Source: Psychrobacter sp. ANT_WB68 (lineage in GTDB: Bacteria > Pseudomonadota > Gammaproteobacteria > Pseudomonadales > Moraxellaceae). From it: 64,000 nucleotides of DNA. A model generated the notes under the pieces. The model was given only the letters and a program-made list of their open reading frames with translations, made no database searches and had not been told where the DNA came from. A program made the position numbers and the translations under genes. Numbering within the stretch: the stretch's first letter is position 1; the number at the start of each line of letters is the position of its first letter. Positions 9,283-18,092 of the stretch are shown here, in pieces. Where the stretch lies: NCBI RefSeq assembly GCF_008369115.1, contig NZ_VOAZ01000001.1, forward strand, positions 372,001 to 436,000, read 5' to 3'.

Positions 9283-10569
9283 TCATTGAGTCACCTCTGG
9301 TGCCTCAGCATCAGCCTCATCATCGTCTAACATAACAATGGCCACATCTTGCTGTTGACGATCTTCTATAAGCTCTTGTTCTATCACCTCTTTTGTCGCC
9401 AACAAGACGCCGTCAGATTTTTGGTTTTGATATTTGAGAGCGGCAAGCCCTCCGAGAATTCCGAGAACAACAATAATAATCAGGATAACGGGATTTTTCC
9501 AGAGAGGAATAGATGCGTCGTATTCAATGGGCTTTTCACTGGTGGTGGTCGGTGTATTATCGTTATTGCCACCGATTAAGCCCAAACTGACCAAAGGCGG
9601 TTTCGGTGCGCTGGCAGGTTCAGAGGTGATGCGTAGTCGGTTACGTTGTAAGTATATTTCTGAAATCTTGGCCAGTTGCAGCAGCCAGCGTTGGTGTGGC
9701 AAGCTGATAGCGGTCATTTCTGCAAACATCAACAAATCGTTATGTTTGCCTTGTTGGGCATTTGCAGAGGAGCGCCCGATGACTTTTAAATAATTACTCG
9801 TCGCTAGTTGCATATCTTGCACAGGCTGTTGATTTTCAGGCTTGAATGTCGTTAATTCATGCCAGTAAGGATTGAAAGATGGCGGGGTACCAGTGAGCTC
9901 TGCTGTGCTTAATAAGGTACGTTCCGTGTTAGGAGTGTTTTCAGCTTCTGCTTTTATTTCTTCTGCCGAGTTTAAAGCGGCTTCAATCGATGCGGTCGGA
10001 CCCTCATCAGCCTCATTCAATTCAACAGAAACTGACGTTGGATCATTGGCGGCAAAACGAGCAGCGAATAAAAACTGTGGTTGTAAGGCGAACCATTTAT
10101 CCATCTCGTCATTATCAAGTTGGCTATATTCGGCTAAAATAGCCAGCTCACGTAAGGCTATCACGCATAGAGAGGTGAGGAGTATCTGTACTTGCTGAGT
10201 CGTTGCGTCAATCTGTTCAGCAATATAATCACTCGCTTTAATCACACGGGCATTATCATAGAATATGGCATCCGCCGCTTCATGGCGATGATACAACGTC
10301 GCATTAATGGTCGAAAAATTCATTGAGTTATATTGGCGTAGCTCTTTGACAGCGCCGCGACCAAACAGCTTTTTGCTCACGGCTTGCCCATCATTGTGCT
10401 GCTGATAAGCAAGCAAGGCACTGACAATAGCCTGCAAACTGGCATCCATCGCCAGTCGAGCTTGTGGTAATGAAAGCTTGGCAGCATCTGCCAATAATGA
10501 CACCATCGGCTTAGTATCTTGATAGAGAAAATCATACATCGACACACGTGTCGGTGAAATAGTCGTCAT
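9283..10569 (-). CDS. Unknown protein with one membrane helix
   Basis: The function is not recognised. The 428-residue product has an Ala- and Gln-rich helical N-terminal half (residues about 15-170) that faintly resembles DUF937-type domains, including a FGRG-containing segment after a long helix pair. A variable acidic linker at about 200-240 is followed by a second helical region at 245-310. A single membrane helix (about 358-378, NPVILIIIVVLGILGGLAAL) and an acidic tail of about 50 residues finish it. With no signal peptide, the large N-terminal part is probably cytoplasmic and the acidic tail periplasmic. It is convergent with argG and divergent from the YkuD gene. Confidence 0.7.
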   Translation of the reverse strand: MTTISPTRVSMYDFLYQDTKPMVSLLADAAKLSLPQARLAMDASLQAIVSALLAYQQHNDGQAVSKKLFGRGAVKELRQYNSMNFSTINATLYHRHEAADAIFYDNARVIKASDYIAEQIDATTQQVQILLTSLCVIALRELAILAEYSQLDNDEMDKWFALQPQFLFAARFAANDPTSVSVELNEADEGPTASIEAALNSAEEIKAEAENTPNTERTLLSTAELTGTPPSFNPYWHELTTFKPENQQPVQDMQLATSNYLKVIGRSSANAQQGKHNDLLMFAEMTAISLPHQRWLLQLAKISEIYLQRNRLRITSEPASAPKPPLVSLGLIGGNNDNTPTTTSEKPIEYDASIPLWKNPVILIIIVVLGILGGLAALKYQNQKSDGVLLATKEVIEQELIEDRQQQDVAIVMLDDDEADAEAPEVTQ

Positions 10570-10715
10570 AATCTGCTAGCATCAAAAAATGTGCCCCTAT
10601 ATTACGGTGCCAAAGGCCTTGATACAATCCCTTAATAATAGAAAAATTCAATCAACTTACTCATCACGCGGTCAACAATGACATCCATTAGATCAATGAC
10701 CGCCGGAATCTATTT

Positions 10716-11255
10716 ATGACAAATAATGAAAAACTTACCGAAGAGTTTAACGAAAGTTCTAATGTGCAGTTGGTTATTAATATTGCTCAGCAAACGCTCA
10801 CGCTCTACCAACACAATAAAGAAGTGACTCAATATACGGTGTCTACCGCTAGAAATGGTATTGGCAGTCAGCAAGATAGCGGCTGCACGCCACTTGGCAA
10901 ACATTTTATCGCCCAAAAAATAGGTGCAGGTGAACCCATGAATACGGTGTTTGTAGGACGCACACCCACTGGCGAGATATATGATGCAGAGCTTGGTAAG
11001 CGACACCCTGAGCGCGATTGGATATTGAGCCGTATTCTTTGGCTAAGTGGTCTCGAAGAAGGTTGTAATAAAGGCAGTAATAGCCAAGGTGGCTGTGATA
11101 CCTATCAGCGTTATATTTATATTCATGGTACGCCAGATACTGAGCCGATGGGCGTGCCACTCTCGCATGGCTGTATACGTATGCGCAATGAAGATATTGT
11201 TGAGCTATTTGAGCACGTGCAAGAGGGCACATCGGTGACGATTATTGCTAATTAA
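10716..11255 (+). CDS. YkuD-fold protein without signal peptide, likely cytoplasmic L,D-carboxypeptidase
   Basis: The catalytic motif of the YkuD (L,D-transpeptidase) fold is clear: a His in IYIHGTP and SHGCIRM with the nucleophilic Cys at about residue 152. YkuD enzymes act on peptidoglycan stem peptides. This protein is short (179 residues) and starts with a hydrophilic, acidic segment: there is no signal peptide, lipobox or membrane helix, so it should be cytoplasmic. In Acinetobacter baumannii a cytoplasmic YkuD protein, ElsL, trims tetrapeptides during murein recycling, and this may be its counterpart. That role is inferred from domain and location. It is transcribed alone. Confidence 0.8.
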   Translation: MTNNEKLTEEFNESSNVQLVINIAQQTLTLYQHNKEVTQYTVSTARNGIGSQQDSGCTPLGKHFIAQKIGAGEPMNTVFVGRTPTGEIYDAELGKRHPERDWILSRILWLSGLEEGCNKGSNSQGGCDTYQRYIYIHGTPDTEPMGVPLSHGCIRMRNEDIVELFEHVQEGTSVTIIAN

Positions 11256-11469
11256 CTACTATCCATTAACGGTTTCGGATGAAATTATTTTTACTAAAAA
11301 GCTTAAGTAAAACAGAACTACTTCATAGCGTGATTGATAAAATAAACTTTATAGACTATAGATATTATTTAGTATATTGATATAATAGCTTCCTTGTTCA
11401 TAATTAACGTGTCATGCCAAGCATGGCTCGTTTAATCTACATTCTATTATAATTACAAGGACAATGATG

Positions 11470-12084
11470 ATGTCTAAAGAAAGCCTAGTCACTTTACAAC
11501 AAGCCTTTGATGAGCGCCGTTCAATATACGCATTGGGCAACGAGCTACCAGTAGCGCCACAAGCGATTGTAAATATAGCAGAGCGGGTTTTATTACATAC
11601 TCCTTCTTCTTTTAATTCACAATCTTCGCGTTTGGTCGTCTTGTTTGGTGCAGAGCACCAGAAATTGTGGGATATCGCTGAAGAAAAACTGCGTCAAGCA
11701 GTCGGTGATGGCGACTTTTCTGGCAGCAAGCAAAAGCTGGATGGCTTCCGTGCCGCCGCTGGTACCGTGCTATTTTATGAAGATAAAAATGTGACCAAAT
11801 CACTGCAACAACAGTTTGCGCTATACGCTGACAAATTCCCAGTTTGGGCACAGCAAACCTCAGCCATGCACCAGTATGCCATGTGGACAGAGCTACGTAC
11901 TTTGAATGTTGGCGCCAACCTACAGCACTATAATCCGCTTGTTGATGAAGATGTGGCTAAGGCTTTTTCTATCCCAGATAGCTGGGAATTGGTGGCGCAA
12001 ATGCCGTTTGGTAATATTGTTGAGCCTGCTGGCAAGAAAACTTATCAGCCAGTCAATGAGCGTATGAAAGTATTAGGCTTATAA
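11470..12084 (+). CDS. Nitroreductase-family protein
   Basis: The protein of about 204 residues resembles the small flavin-dependent nitroreductase-like group. The segment FDERRSIYALG is the usual FMN-phosphate-binding Arg/Ser region, followed by SSFNSQSSRLVVLFG, typical of this subgroup (yeast Hbn1-like and bacterial YdgI/YodC relatives). The C-terminal LVAQMPFGNIVEPAGKK is also typical. These enzymes use NAD(P)H and FMN to reduce nitro compounds or quinones; the natural substrate is unknown. Three ATGs in a row occur at 11464, 11467 and 11470. AAGGA at 11457-11461 fits the second or third best. It stands alone, with a terminator downstream. Confidence 0.85.
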   Translation: MSKESLVTLQQAFDERRSIYALGNELPVAPQAIVNIAERVLLHTPSSFNSQSSRLVVLFGAEHQKLWDIAEEKLRQAVGDGDFSGSKQKLDGFRAAAGTVLFYEDKNVTKSLQQQFALYADKFPVWAQQTSAMHQYAMWTELRTLNVGANLQHYNPLVDEDVAKAFSIPDSWELVAQMPFGNIVEPAGKKTYQPVNERMKVLGL

Positions 12085-12227
12085 AAGAGCTAAGCTCATA
12101 CAAGAACTGGGCGTAGCAAATGCGTGCTAATTTTTGATGTATGATTGACTGAGTCGAGTCGTTAAGTTTTCAACATGGCTTAGTTTAGTCATCCAAGCGA
12201 AAAAAGCTCTTTAAAAAAAGTACCTTA

Positions 12228-12262
12228 AAAAAAGACAGCCCATATAAAGTGAGCTGTCTTTT
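12228..12262. terminator. Terminator after the nitroreductase gene
   Basis: AAAGACAGC pairs with GCTGTCTTT and is flanked by A and T runs. It lies between convergent genes and could act in both directions. Confidence 0.7.
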
Positions 12263-12301
12263 CTATGAAAGAATTTTATCATTCTGCTATGAATATTTTT
12301 A

Positions 12302-13993
12302 CTAAAATATTGAGCTGTCTGTCACCTTAGCCAAGCATTTTTCGGTATGCTTATAGTCTATCGCAAGCATTGCCGCAAACCAGCCAGCGCCATATAAGGC
12401 ATTGATATCAGTCTCTGATTTCAACTGATAGCACTGTTGATATGTTAGATGATTGCGATATTGATTCAAGGCCGTTTGCGCTTTCACCACACGTTTTAGC
12501 CAGCGTTTGGTTTTCTTTTTTGACTTTTTCTTATCTAATAAGGGCGCGGCGAATTCACTGATATAAAGTAAGGTTGTTAACTGGTGATGAAGCTCATGAA
12601 TGGCTTGCTCTTCATCGTTATCATCTATATCAATGTTTTCTATATCGTCATTTTCTACATCAACGTTTTTTGAGTTGATGCTTCCTGAGTCAATATCTTT
12701 TGAACCAACACTTTCCAAAGCTTTATTTTTCAAATCATTATTTTCTATAGTGATGCTATCAAAGTCAGCACCCTTTTTACTCTGTAACATTTGCGCTGTT
12801 TTGCCAAGCTTCGCATACTGTTTAGATAGCGTTTTTGCCAGCTTATCGATGACGGGTTTATCAGCTTGCGGTTCAAGGCTTGGGTCACTCATGGTAAAAG
12901 CAATCAGCTCAAGTAAGGTCAGCTGAAAATCATTGGCGCTGACGGTATCCTTTGGGGTCATCTTTAGCGCATCAATGTCTGCTGTCCAATCGACGATAGG
13001 TGCGCCTTGCTGTTGTAAGTCAGGCTCTATGTGCGAGGCGAGATAGGTAAGCTCTCGGTACTCACTCAGTAACGCCGCTGTTTGTTTTAATATTGGTAGC
13101 CAGTCTGGATTGATCTCGTCAGAGTAGCTGGCAAATACTTGTAGAGCAGCTTGCAAGCGGGCAGTGCCGATATACAGTTGTAGGATATGGTCATCGTCGT
13201 CGCTGCCAGCCACGATAGCACTGCTATTTGGTAGTATTTGCAACAGACAGTTATGCACGGCTGCACGTATAAAAGCAGGTATGCTGCTGTTTTTGTTGAC
13301 AGTTAGTCGGTTGAGGTCAGCGCCAACCGCTGGGCTATGATTTCGCTCAGTGATTAGCAGACCACCGCGCTCAGCTTTGGTCACCGTAGATAGGCAGAGT
13401 TTATAGCGCTTACACCAGGTTTTGGCGGTTGTAAATAAGAAATCGATATCGCCTGATATCAGCTCAAACTCAATTTCTTGAATAGCGGTGCGATAGGTTT
13501 CATCATTACCGTGAATAATTTCTCCATAATCGTATGCCATCTCAATATGGTTATTCGATTCATCGTCACTATCATCTACCAGCAATCGGGTAGTGCGCTC
13601 TACATCGGTCACATATAGCCGTATGAGTTTTTTGGCCAATTTCTTTAGCTTAAATTTAGCCAGAGCAGGAGCGACAGAGGTGTTTTTATAAATGCTTAAA
13701 TCAGGCATGAGCGTATTACTCTCGAGCATCGCCTGTACCTGCTTATTATCCAGTACTGCATTGTGTTCTAAACGTGCCGCAATACCGTCGCCGCCTGCTT
13801 TGATAGTCTGTACCCAAGCATCGCCTTCTTGACGAATACGTAAGCCAATACCTGCCTGTGCAAGCTGTTGGTCAGGGGTGTCGTAATAATGGGCAGCCAG
13901 TTGCGTCACCTCGGAAGATTTGATTTGTGCTTGGCGCAGCAAACCTTTTAGTCTCGACTCTGGTACCAAAAATTTTAGCTCTATCTCTTGCAT
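12302..13993 (-). CDS. CYTH and CHAD domain protein (inorganic triphosphatase type)
   Basis: Residues about 1-200 are a CYTH domain, with the signature EIELKFLVP at the N-terminus and alternating charged strands (GLRIRQEG, VQTIKAGG, RLEHN, EIEFELISGD) that line a triphosphate tunnel. The rest is a divergent helical CHAD region. E. coli YgiF, with the same layout, hydrolyses inorganic triphosphate. An unusual acidic, Asn/Asp/Ser-rich stretch at about residues 408-468 interrupts the CHAD region with short degenerate repeats. The start at 13993 was chosen because GGGAG lies 5 nt upstream; the longer TTG-started frame to 14062 lacks such a site. It is convergent with the nitroreductase gene. Confidence 0.85.
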   Translation of the reverse strand: MQEIELKFLVPESRLKGLLRQAQIKSSEVTQLAAHYYDTPDQQLAQAGIGLRIRQEGDAWVQTIKAGGDGIAARLEHNAVLDNKQVQAMLESNTLMPDLSIYKNTSVAPALAKFKLKKLAKKLIRLYVTDVERTTRLLVDDSDDESNNHIEMAYDYGEIIHGNDETYRTAIQEIEFELISGDIDFLFTTAKTWCKRYKLCLSTVTKAERGGLLITERNHSPAVGADLNRLTVNKNSSIPAFIRAAVHNCLLQILPNSSAIVAGSDDDDHILQLYIGTARLQAALQVFASYSDEINPDWLPILKQTAALLSEYRELTYLASHIEPDLQQQGAPIVDWTADIDALKMTPKDTVSANDFQLTLLELIAFTMSDPSLEPQADKPVIDKLAKTLSKQYAKLGKTAQMLQSKKGADFDSITIENNDLKNKALESVGSKDIDSGSINSKNVDVENDDIENIDIDDNDEEQAIHELHHQLTTLLYISEFAAPLLDKKKSKKKTKRWLKRVVKAQTALNQYRNHLTYQQCYQLKSETDINALYGAGWFAAMLAIDYKHTEKCLAKVTDSSIF

Positions 13994-14132
13994 GATGGCT
14001 CCCGATTGTTTTAATAAAATGTCAGTGATTACCATCGTATGAAAGCTACCGGTGAATAACAAGTAAAACTTTCGTTTTGGTTGGCTGACTTAAGCTATAT
14101 GAGTGCTGAACAGTCACATTACTTATAGCACA

Positions 14133-14169
14133 TAAAAAAGCCGCCCTACAATGTAGGACGGCTTTTTTT
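14133..14169 (-). terminator. Terminator of isocitrate lyase
   Basis: GCCGCCCTACA pairs with TGTAGGACGGC (one mismatch), with A and T runs on either side, 40 bp past the aceA stop on the minus strand. Confidence 0.8.
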
Positions 14170-14210
14170 ATAAATTATTCTTATAAAATGTACTTATAAG
14201 TGGTCGGTGA

Positions 14211-15797
14211 TTAGAACTGGTTCATCGTGTTCTTGCCGCCGCCAGCTTTAAGGGCGTTTTCACCAGAGAAGATCTCTTTATGATCATCGCCAAGGTCCGA
14301 GCCTGCCATTGCTTGGTGCTTAACACAAGCGATGCCTTCACGGATTTCTTTACGTTGTACACCAGCTGCATAAGCAAGCATACCATCTGCACCGAAGTAG
14401 CCTTTAGCAAGCTCATGAACGCTAAGAGCAGTCGTGTGGTAAGTAGGTAGCGTGATTAAGTGATGGAATACACCTGCTTCACGTGATGCATCACGTTGGA
14501 AGTTTCTAGCCGCTTCGTCAGCTGCTGTATCAAGTTCAGTACCATCGTAATCAGCACTCATCAAGTCATCTTTATTGTATGCAGAGATGTCTTTACCTTC
14601 TTCTTCCCACTGAGCGATAACTTGCTTACGGAAGTTAAGCGTCCAGTTGAATGATGGGCTGTTGTTGTATACAAGCTTGGCTTTAGGCTGTTGTTCTTTA
14701 ATACGGTCAACCATCATTTTGATGTGTTCTACGTCTGGAGTTGGTGTTTCGATCCATAGTAGATCAGCACCGTTTTCTAGAGCGGTCACACAGTCAAGTA
14801 CAACGCGGTCGATGTTCGTTTCTTCACGGAACTGATATAGACCGTTTGGCAAGCGAACTGGACGTACTAGTTTGCCGTTGTGCTTAAGCAAGCTGTCGTT
14901 TTCGTTTGCGTTTTCTAAAGTCACTTCTTCCATTTCGATGAAGTCGATGTATTTAGAAGCAAGGTCACCTGGCTCATTTGATACTGGAATTTTTTGCGTG
15001 AGTGATGCGCCTTCAGAGTCAGTACGAGCAACGATAATACCGTCTTCAACACCAAGTTCTAAGAATGCATAACGAATCGCATTTAGTTTAGAGATGAAGT
15101 CTTCATGCGGTACAGTTACTTTACCCGCTTGGTGACCACATTGCTTAGCGTCAGATACTTGGTTCTCAACTTGGATAGCACAAGCACCAGCTTCAATCAT
15201 TTGCTTAGTTAGCAAGTAAGTCGCTTCTTCGTTACCGAAACCGGCATCGATGTCAGCAATGATTGGCACAACGTGTGAATCAAAGTTTTCGATTTTTTCT
15301 AGGATAGCTGAAGTGTCTTGACCGGCTTCTTCTGCAGCGTTTAGCTCACGGAAGTAATCGTTTAGTACCTTAGCATCAGCTTGACGTAAGAAAGTGTAGA
15401 TTTCTTCAATTAGCTTAGGTACAGAGGTTTTTTCATGCATAGATTGGTCAGGAAGAGGACCAAACTCAGAACGTAGAGCTGCAACCATCCAACCTGATAG
15501 GTAGATGTAAGTTTTAGAAGTGGTACCAAAGTATTTTTTCTTAGCGTACATAGTTTGCTGGGCAACAAAACCATGCCATGCACCTAAAGACTGCGTGTAC
15601 TGAGACGTATCATTGTCATAGTCTTCCATATCTTGACGCATGATTTTTGCAGTATATTTGGCGATATCCAAACCGGTTTTAAAACGGTTTTGTGACATCA
15701 TACGTGCCGCATCAGTCTCGCTAATGTTCTGCCAGTTACCGTGCTTTTGCTTTAATTCACGTACTAAATCGATCGCTGATTTATATGCAGTTGACAT
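14211..15797 (-). CDS. aceA: Isocitrate lyase (long form)
   Basis: Isocitrate lyase splits isocitrate into glyoxylate and succinate at the entry of the glyoxylate shunt, needed for growth on acetate and fatty acids. The 528-residue protein carries the signature KQCGHQAGK with the catalytic Cys, the Mg-binding region PIIADIDAGFG, ARTDSEGA, and the C-terminal NNSPSFNW motif. Its length and KQCGH variant match the long Pseudomonas/Acinetobacter class rather than the 434-residue E. coli enzyme. AGGAG lies close upstream of the ATG. It is monocistronic with its own terminator, and malate synthase is not adjacent. A LysR regulator is divergent across an 866-bp gap; a regulatory link is possible but unproven. 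Confidence 0.96.
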   Translation of the reverse strand: MSTAYKSAIDLVRELKQKHGNWQNISETDAARMMSQNRFKTGLDIAKYTAKIMRQDMEDYDNDTSQYTQSLGAWHGFVAQQTMYAKKKYFGTTSKTYIYLSGWMVAALRSEFGPLPDQSMHEKTSVPKLIEEIYTFLRQADAKVLNDYFRELNAAEEAGQDTSAILEKIENFDSHVVPIIADIDAGFGNEEATYLLTKQMIEAGACAIQVENQVSDAKQCGHQAGKVTVPHEDFISKLNAIRYAFLELGVEDGIIVARTDSEGASLTQKIPVSNEPGDLASKYIDFIEMEEVTLENANENDSLLKHNGKLVRPVRLPNGLYQFREETNIDRVVLDCVTALENGADLLWIETPTPDVEHIKMMVDRIKEQQPKAKLVYNNSPSFNWTLNFRKQVIAQWEEEGKDISAYNKDDLMSADYDGTELDTAADEAARNFQRDASREAGVFHHLITLPTYHTTALSVHELAKGYFGADGMLAYAAGVQRKEIREGIACVKHQAMAGSDLGDDHKEIFSGENALKAGGGKNTMNQF

Positions 15798-16663
15798 CTA
15801 TAGTCTCCTTGGTGGGGTGTAAAAAAACGAAAAATTAATTGTTAAAACAATTAAAGATGGGGCAACTAACTTTGTATCTTACTAAAACATAAACCTGATT
15901 TTTATCGTCGCCGTAATAAGCTTGTATGAAATAGGATATGAGTGCTTGAATGACAAAGCGAACTAAATATCATTAAAAGTTATCTATCCAACCTTACTTA
16001 CCCTAAACAAAACTGCCTGTTAATACAAGGCGATTGCTGAACTTGTCAGTTAAAAACTGTTGAGTTTAAAAGGAGTGAGTAAAAATAGTTGTTGACGATC
16101 AAGTGATCATAGCTGGCTGATAGCGGTATTTATTAAAAATGTTCTATGCTTAAAAAGCATCTATAAAAGCTTTGAGTATTTATGGGTCAGCGGTGTCATA
16201 TTTAATGATAAGAGGTGTTACAATAATCAATGCTGTCTATCTATAAAATAGGCGATGAGAAGATAGTTTATGATGGTTTATTGTCCACTCAATCGTATCT
16301 GCTATTCCGACTTATTTTCAAAATACTTTTATTATTAAGCGTTTAGACTCATTATATTTAATGCTAAAAGCTTGTTTTTACAGTCTTGGCTGTATTTGGT
16401 CTACGGCAATCACTATAACTGCCTTACCAAGATTTATCTAATTTATGATTATTATCTTGGGTATTTTATTTGGTTATAGTGTATATAAAACAATGGCTTA
16501 TGATGGTTAAACTAGGTTATAATAGAGGTATTCTAGAAGAATTCAGTAAAAAATATACTTATATTATGCTGTTATAGTAGGTTTAGTTAAAATAACAGTG
16601 CGAAAAATACCAAGTTTGCTCAAGCTTATTGTGGTATTTATTCTAAGGTAAAGAGAAAAATAT
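15798..16663. other. Long intergenic region between aceA and the lysR gene
   Basis: This 866-bp AT-rich stretch lies between divergent genes. No open frame with coding character or a ribosome site was found, and no tRNA. It holds a small perfect palindrome GATCA-AG-TGATC (16097-16108) and several TATAAT-like boxes, for example 16518-16523 upstream of lysR. A small RNA or long leaders cannot be excluded. Confidence 0.4.
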
Positions 16664-17653
16664 ATGAATTTGCAGCGGGTTGATTTGAATTTATTGGTAC
16701 ATTTAGATGTGCTGCTTCGCGAAAAAAATGTGACACGTGCTGCTGAGCAGCTTGGCATTACCCAGCCTGCGATGAGTAATATTTTGCGACGTTTACGCAA
16801 ACTGTTTAATGACCCATTATTGGTACGTTCATCAGAGGGTATGACGCCAACTGAGCGTGCGCTTGAGCTGCAACCACGCATTCGTGAGATACTGGCAGAT
16901 TTGACGCAAGTGCTTGAGCCGCGTACCGAGTTTCGCCCTTATAGCACCTCCCGCGTTTTCCGTATTATGACTTCAGACTACGCTGAGGCGACTTTGGTGC
17001 CAAAACTGGTTAAAGCCCTTCGCTCTGAAGCGCCCAATGTCATTTTAGATTTCTTGACGCCATCTGACGTTTCATACAGAGATATGGAGCAGGGACGGGT
17101 AGATTTGGCAATCAACCGCTTTAACGAGATTCCACAAAGCTTCCATCAAGTATTGGTATGGCGTGATACCTTCAGCTGCTTACTATCTTCTGAAAGTCCT
17201 TATGCTCATCGCTTCAACCTCAAAAATTATCTAAAAGCCCAGCATGTTTGGGTATCTAAAACCGGTATGGGTGTTGGCTTTGGGGTCAATCCAGAAAAAT
17301 CTGGCGGACTTGGCTCTATCGATCAGGCGCTGCAACGCTTAGGTCAAAAACGTCAAATCAGTGTTTTTACCCGTCACTATCAAATGCCTGCCATGCTCGC
17401 GGCGAACAAGGATTTGGTTGCAACCTTGCCCACTCGGGTAGCAAAAATGCAGGCCAATAACGACAGTATCATCATGGAAGAGCCACCGTTCTTTATTCCT
17501 GAGTTTGAGCTGACCATGGCTTGGTCACCCTTATTGCAACATCATCCGGCCCATCGTTGGTTACGCCAACTTATTATGCATGTGGCACGTCAAATCGTCG
17601 ATGAAGAAGATAATCCACCACAAGAAATACCAACTATTAATCATTTATTCTAA
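16664..17653 (+). CDS. LysR-family transcriptional regulator
   Basis: Residues about 1-65 form the winged helix-turn-helix with the LysR pattern VTRAAEQLGITQPAMSNILRRLR followed by a wing around LLVRSSEGMTPT. Residues about 95-300 form the periplasmic-binding-protein-like effector domain. The NLQRVDLNLL start and the FRIMTSDYAEATLVPKL segment resemble the NodD/NahR-like subgroup, often tied to aromatic or organic-acid genes. The 329-residue length is slightly above the usual 300. It is divergent from aceA and upstream of sad, but a terminator separates it from sad, so neither is an assured target. No strong ribosome site was found beyond an AGAG-like stretch. Confidence 0.92.
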   Translation: MNLQRVDLNLLVHLDVLLREKNVTRAAEQLGITQPAMSNILRRLRKLFNDPLLVRSSEGMTPTERALELQPRIREILADLTQVLEPRTEFRPYSTSRVFRIMTSDYAEATLVPKLVKALRSEAPNVILDFLTPSDVSYRDMEQGRVDLAINRFNEIPQSFHQVLVWRDTFSCLLSSESPYAHRFNLKNYLKAQHVWVSKTGMGVGFGVNPEKSGGLGSIDQALQRLGQKRQISVFTRHYQMPAMLAANKDLVATLPTRVAKMQANNDSIIMEEPPFFIPEFELTMAWSPLLQHHPAHRWLRQLIMHVARQIVDEEDNPPQEIPTINHLF

Positions 17654-17690
17654 TAGAGTATTGATAATAAGACTGTCATTCAGTAAATCT

Positions 17691-17726
17691 AAAAAACCAG
17701 CCCATGCCTCATGTGCTGGTTTTTTA
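17691..17726 (+). terminator. Terminator of the lysR gene
   Basis: ACCAGC (17696-17701) pairs with GCTGGT (17715-17720), with an inner CAT/ATG pairing and a following T run. It begins about 40 bp after the stop codon. Confidence 0.75.
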
Positions 17727-18092
17727 TTTGTTCACTTTCTTATTTATTGAGCTGCTAGAGTTATTGGCTTTTTATATAAATTCGGCTTATGTGAGTTCAA
17801 TTGCTCTTTATAGCAGTGTCACATTCTTAACATCTTACGCACACTTCTTCATAACTTGTAAAAACTATCGACTGCATGTTTTGCTATGCTCATTAAACGT
17901 TAAGAAAAAAGATAACGGAAATAAGCACTGTTAAGTTAAACATACCAATAATGTTGTTTTTAATACTTTTAACTTATTTGCATAAACCTCAATCTAGCTG
18001 TTTGTTAGTCATTCATAAGAATCCAGATAGCGCCTGTCTTAACTGCAATTTCCACTCGATAAATAATAAACAAATCAATAAGGATAATAATC
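17727..18092. other. Intergenic region upstream of sad
   Basis: This is about 365 bp of AT-rich sequence. A 76-codon open frame at 17704-17934 overlaps the lysR terminator, lacks a ribosome site and looks fortuitous. AAGGA about 8 nt before the sad ATG is the only clear signal. Confidence 0.4.

Noticed and set aside
9434..9793. Plus-strand open frame of 119 codons
   Set aside because: It is antisense to the membrane-anchored 428-residue gene, which has the more protein-like composition.
13994..14062. Longer N-terminus for the CYTH-CHAD protein
   Set aside because: The CYTH signature follows directly after the later ATG, which has a GGGAG ribosome site 5 nt upstream; the longer form begins with TTG and lacks one.
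17704..17934. Plus-strand open frame of 76 codons after the lysR gene
   Set aside because: It starts inside the lysR terminator, has no ribosome site, and its residue pattern is typical of random AT-rich sequence.
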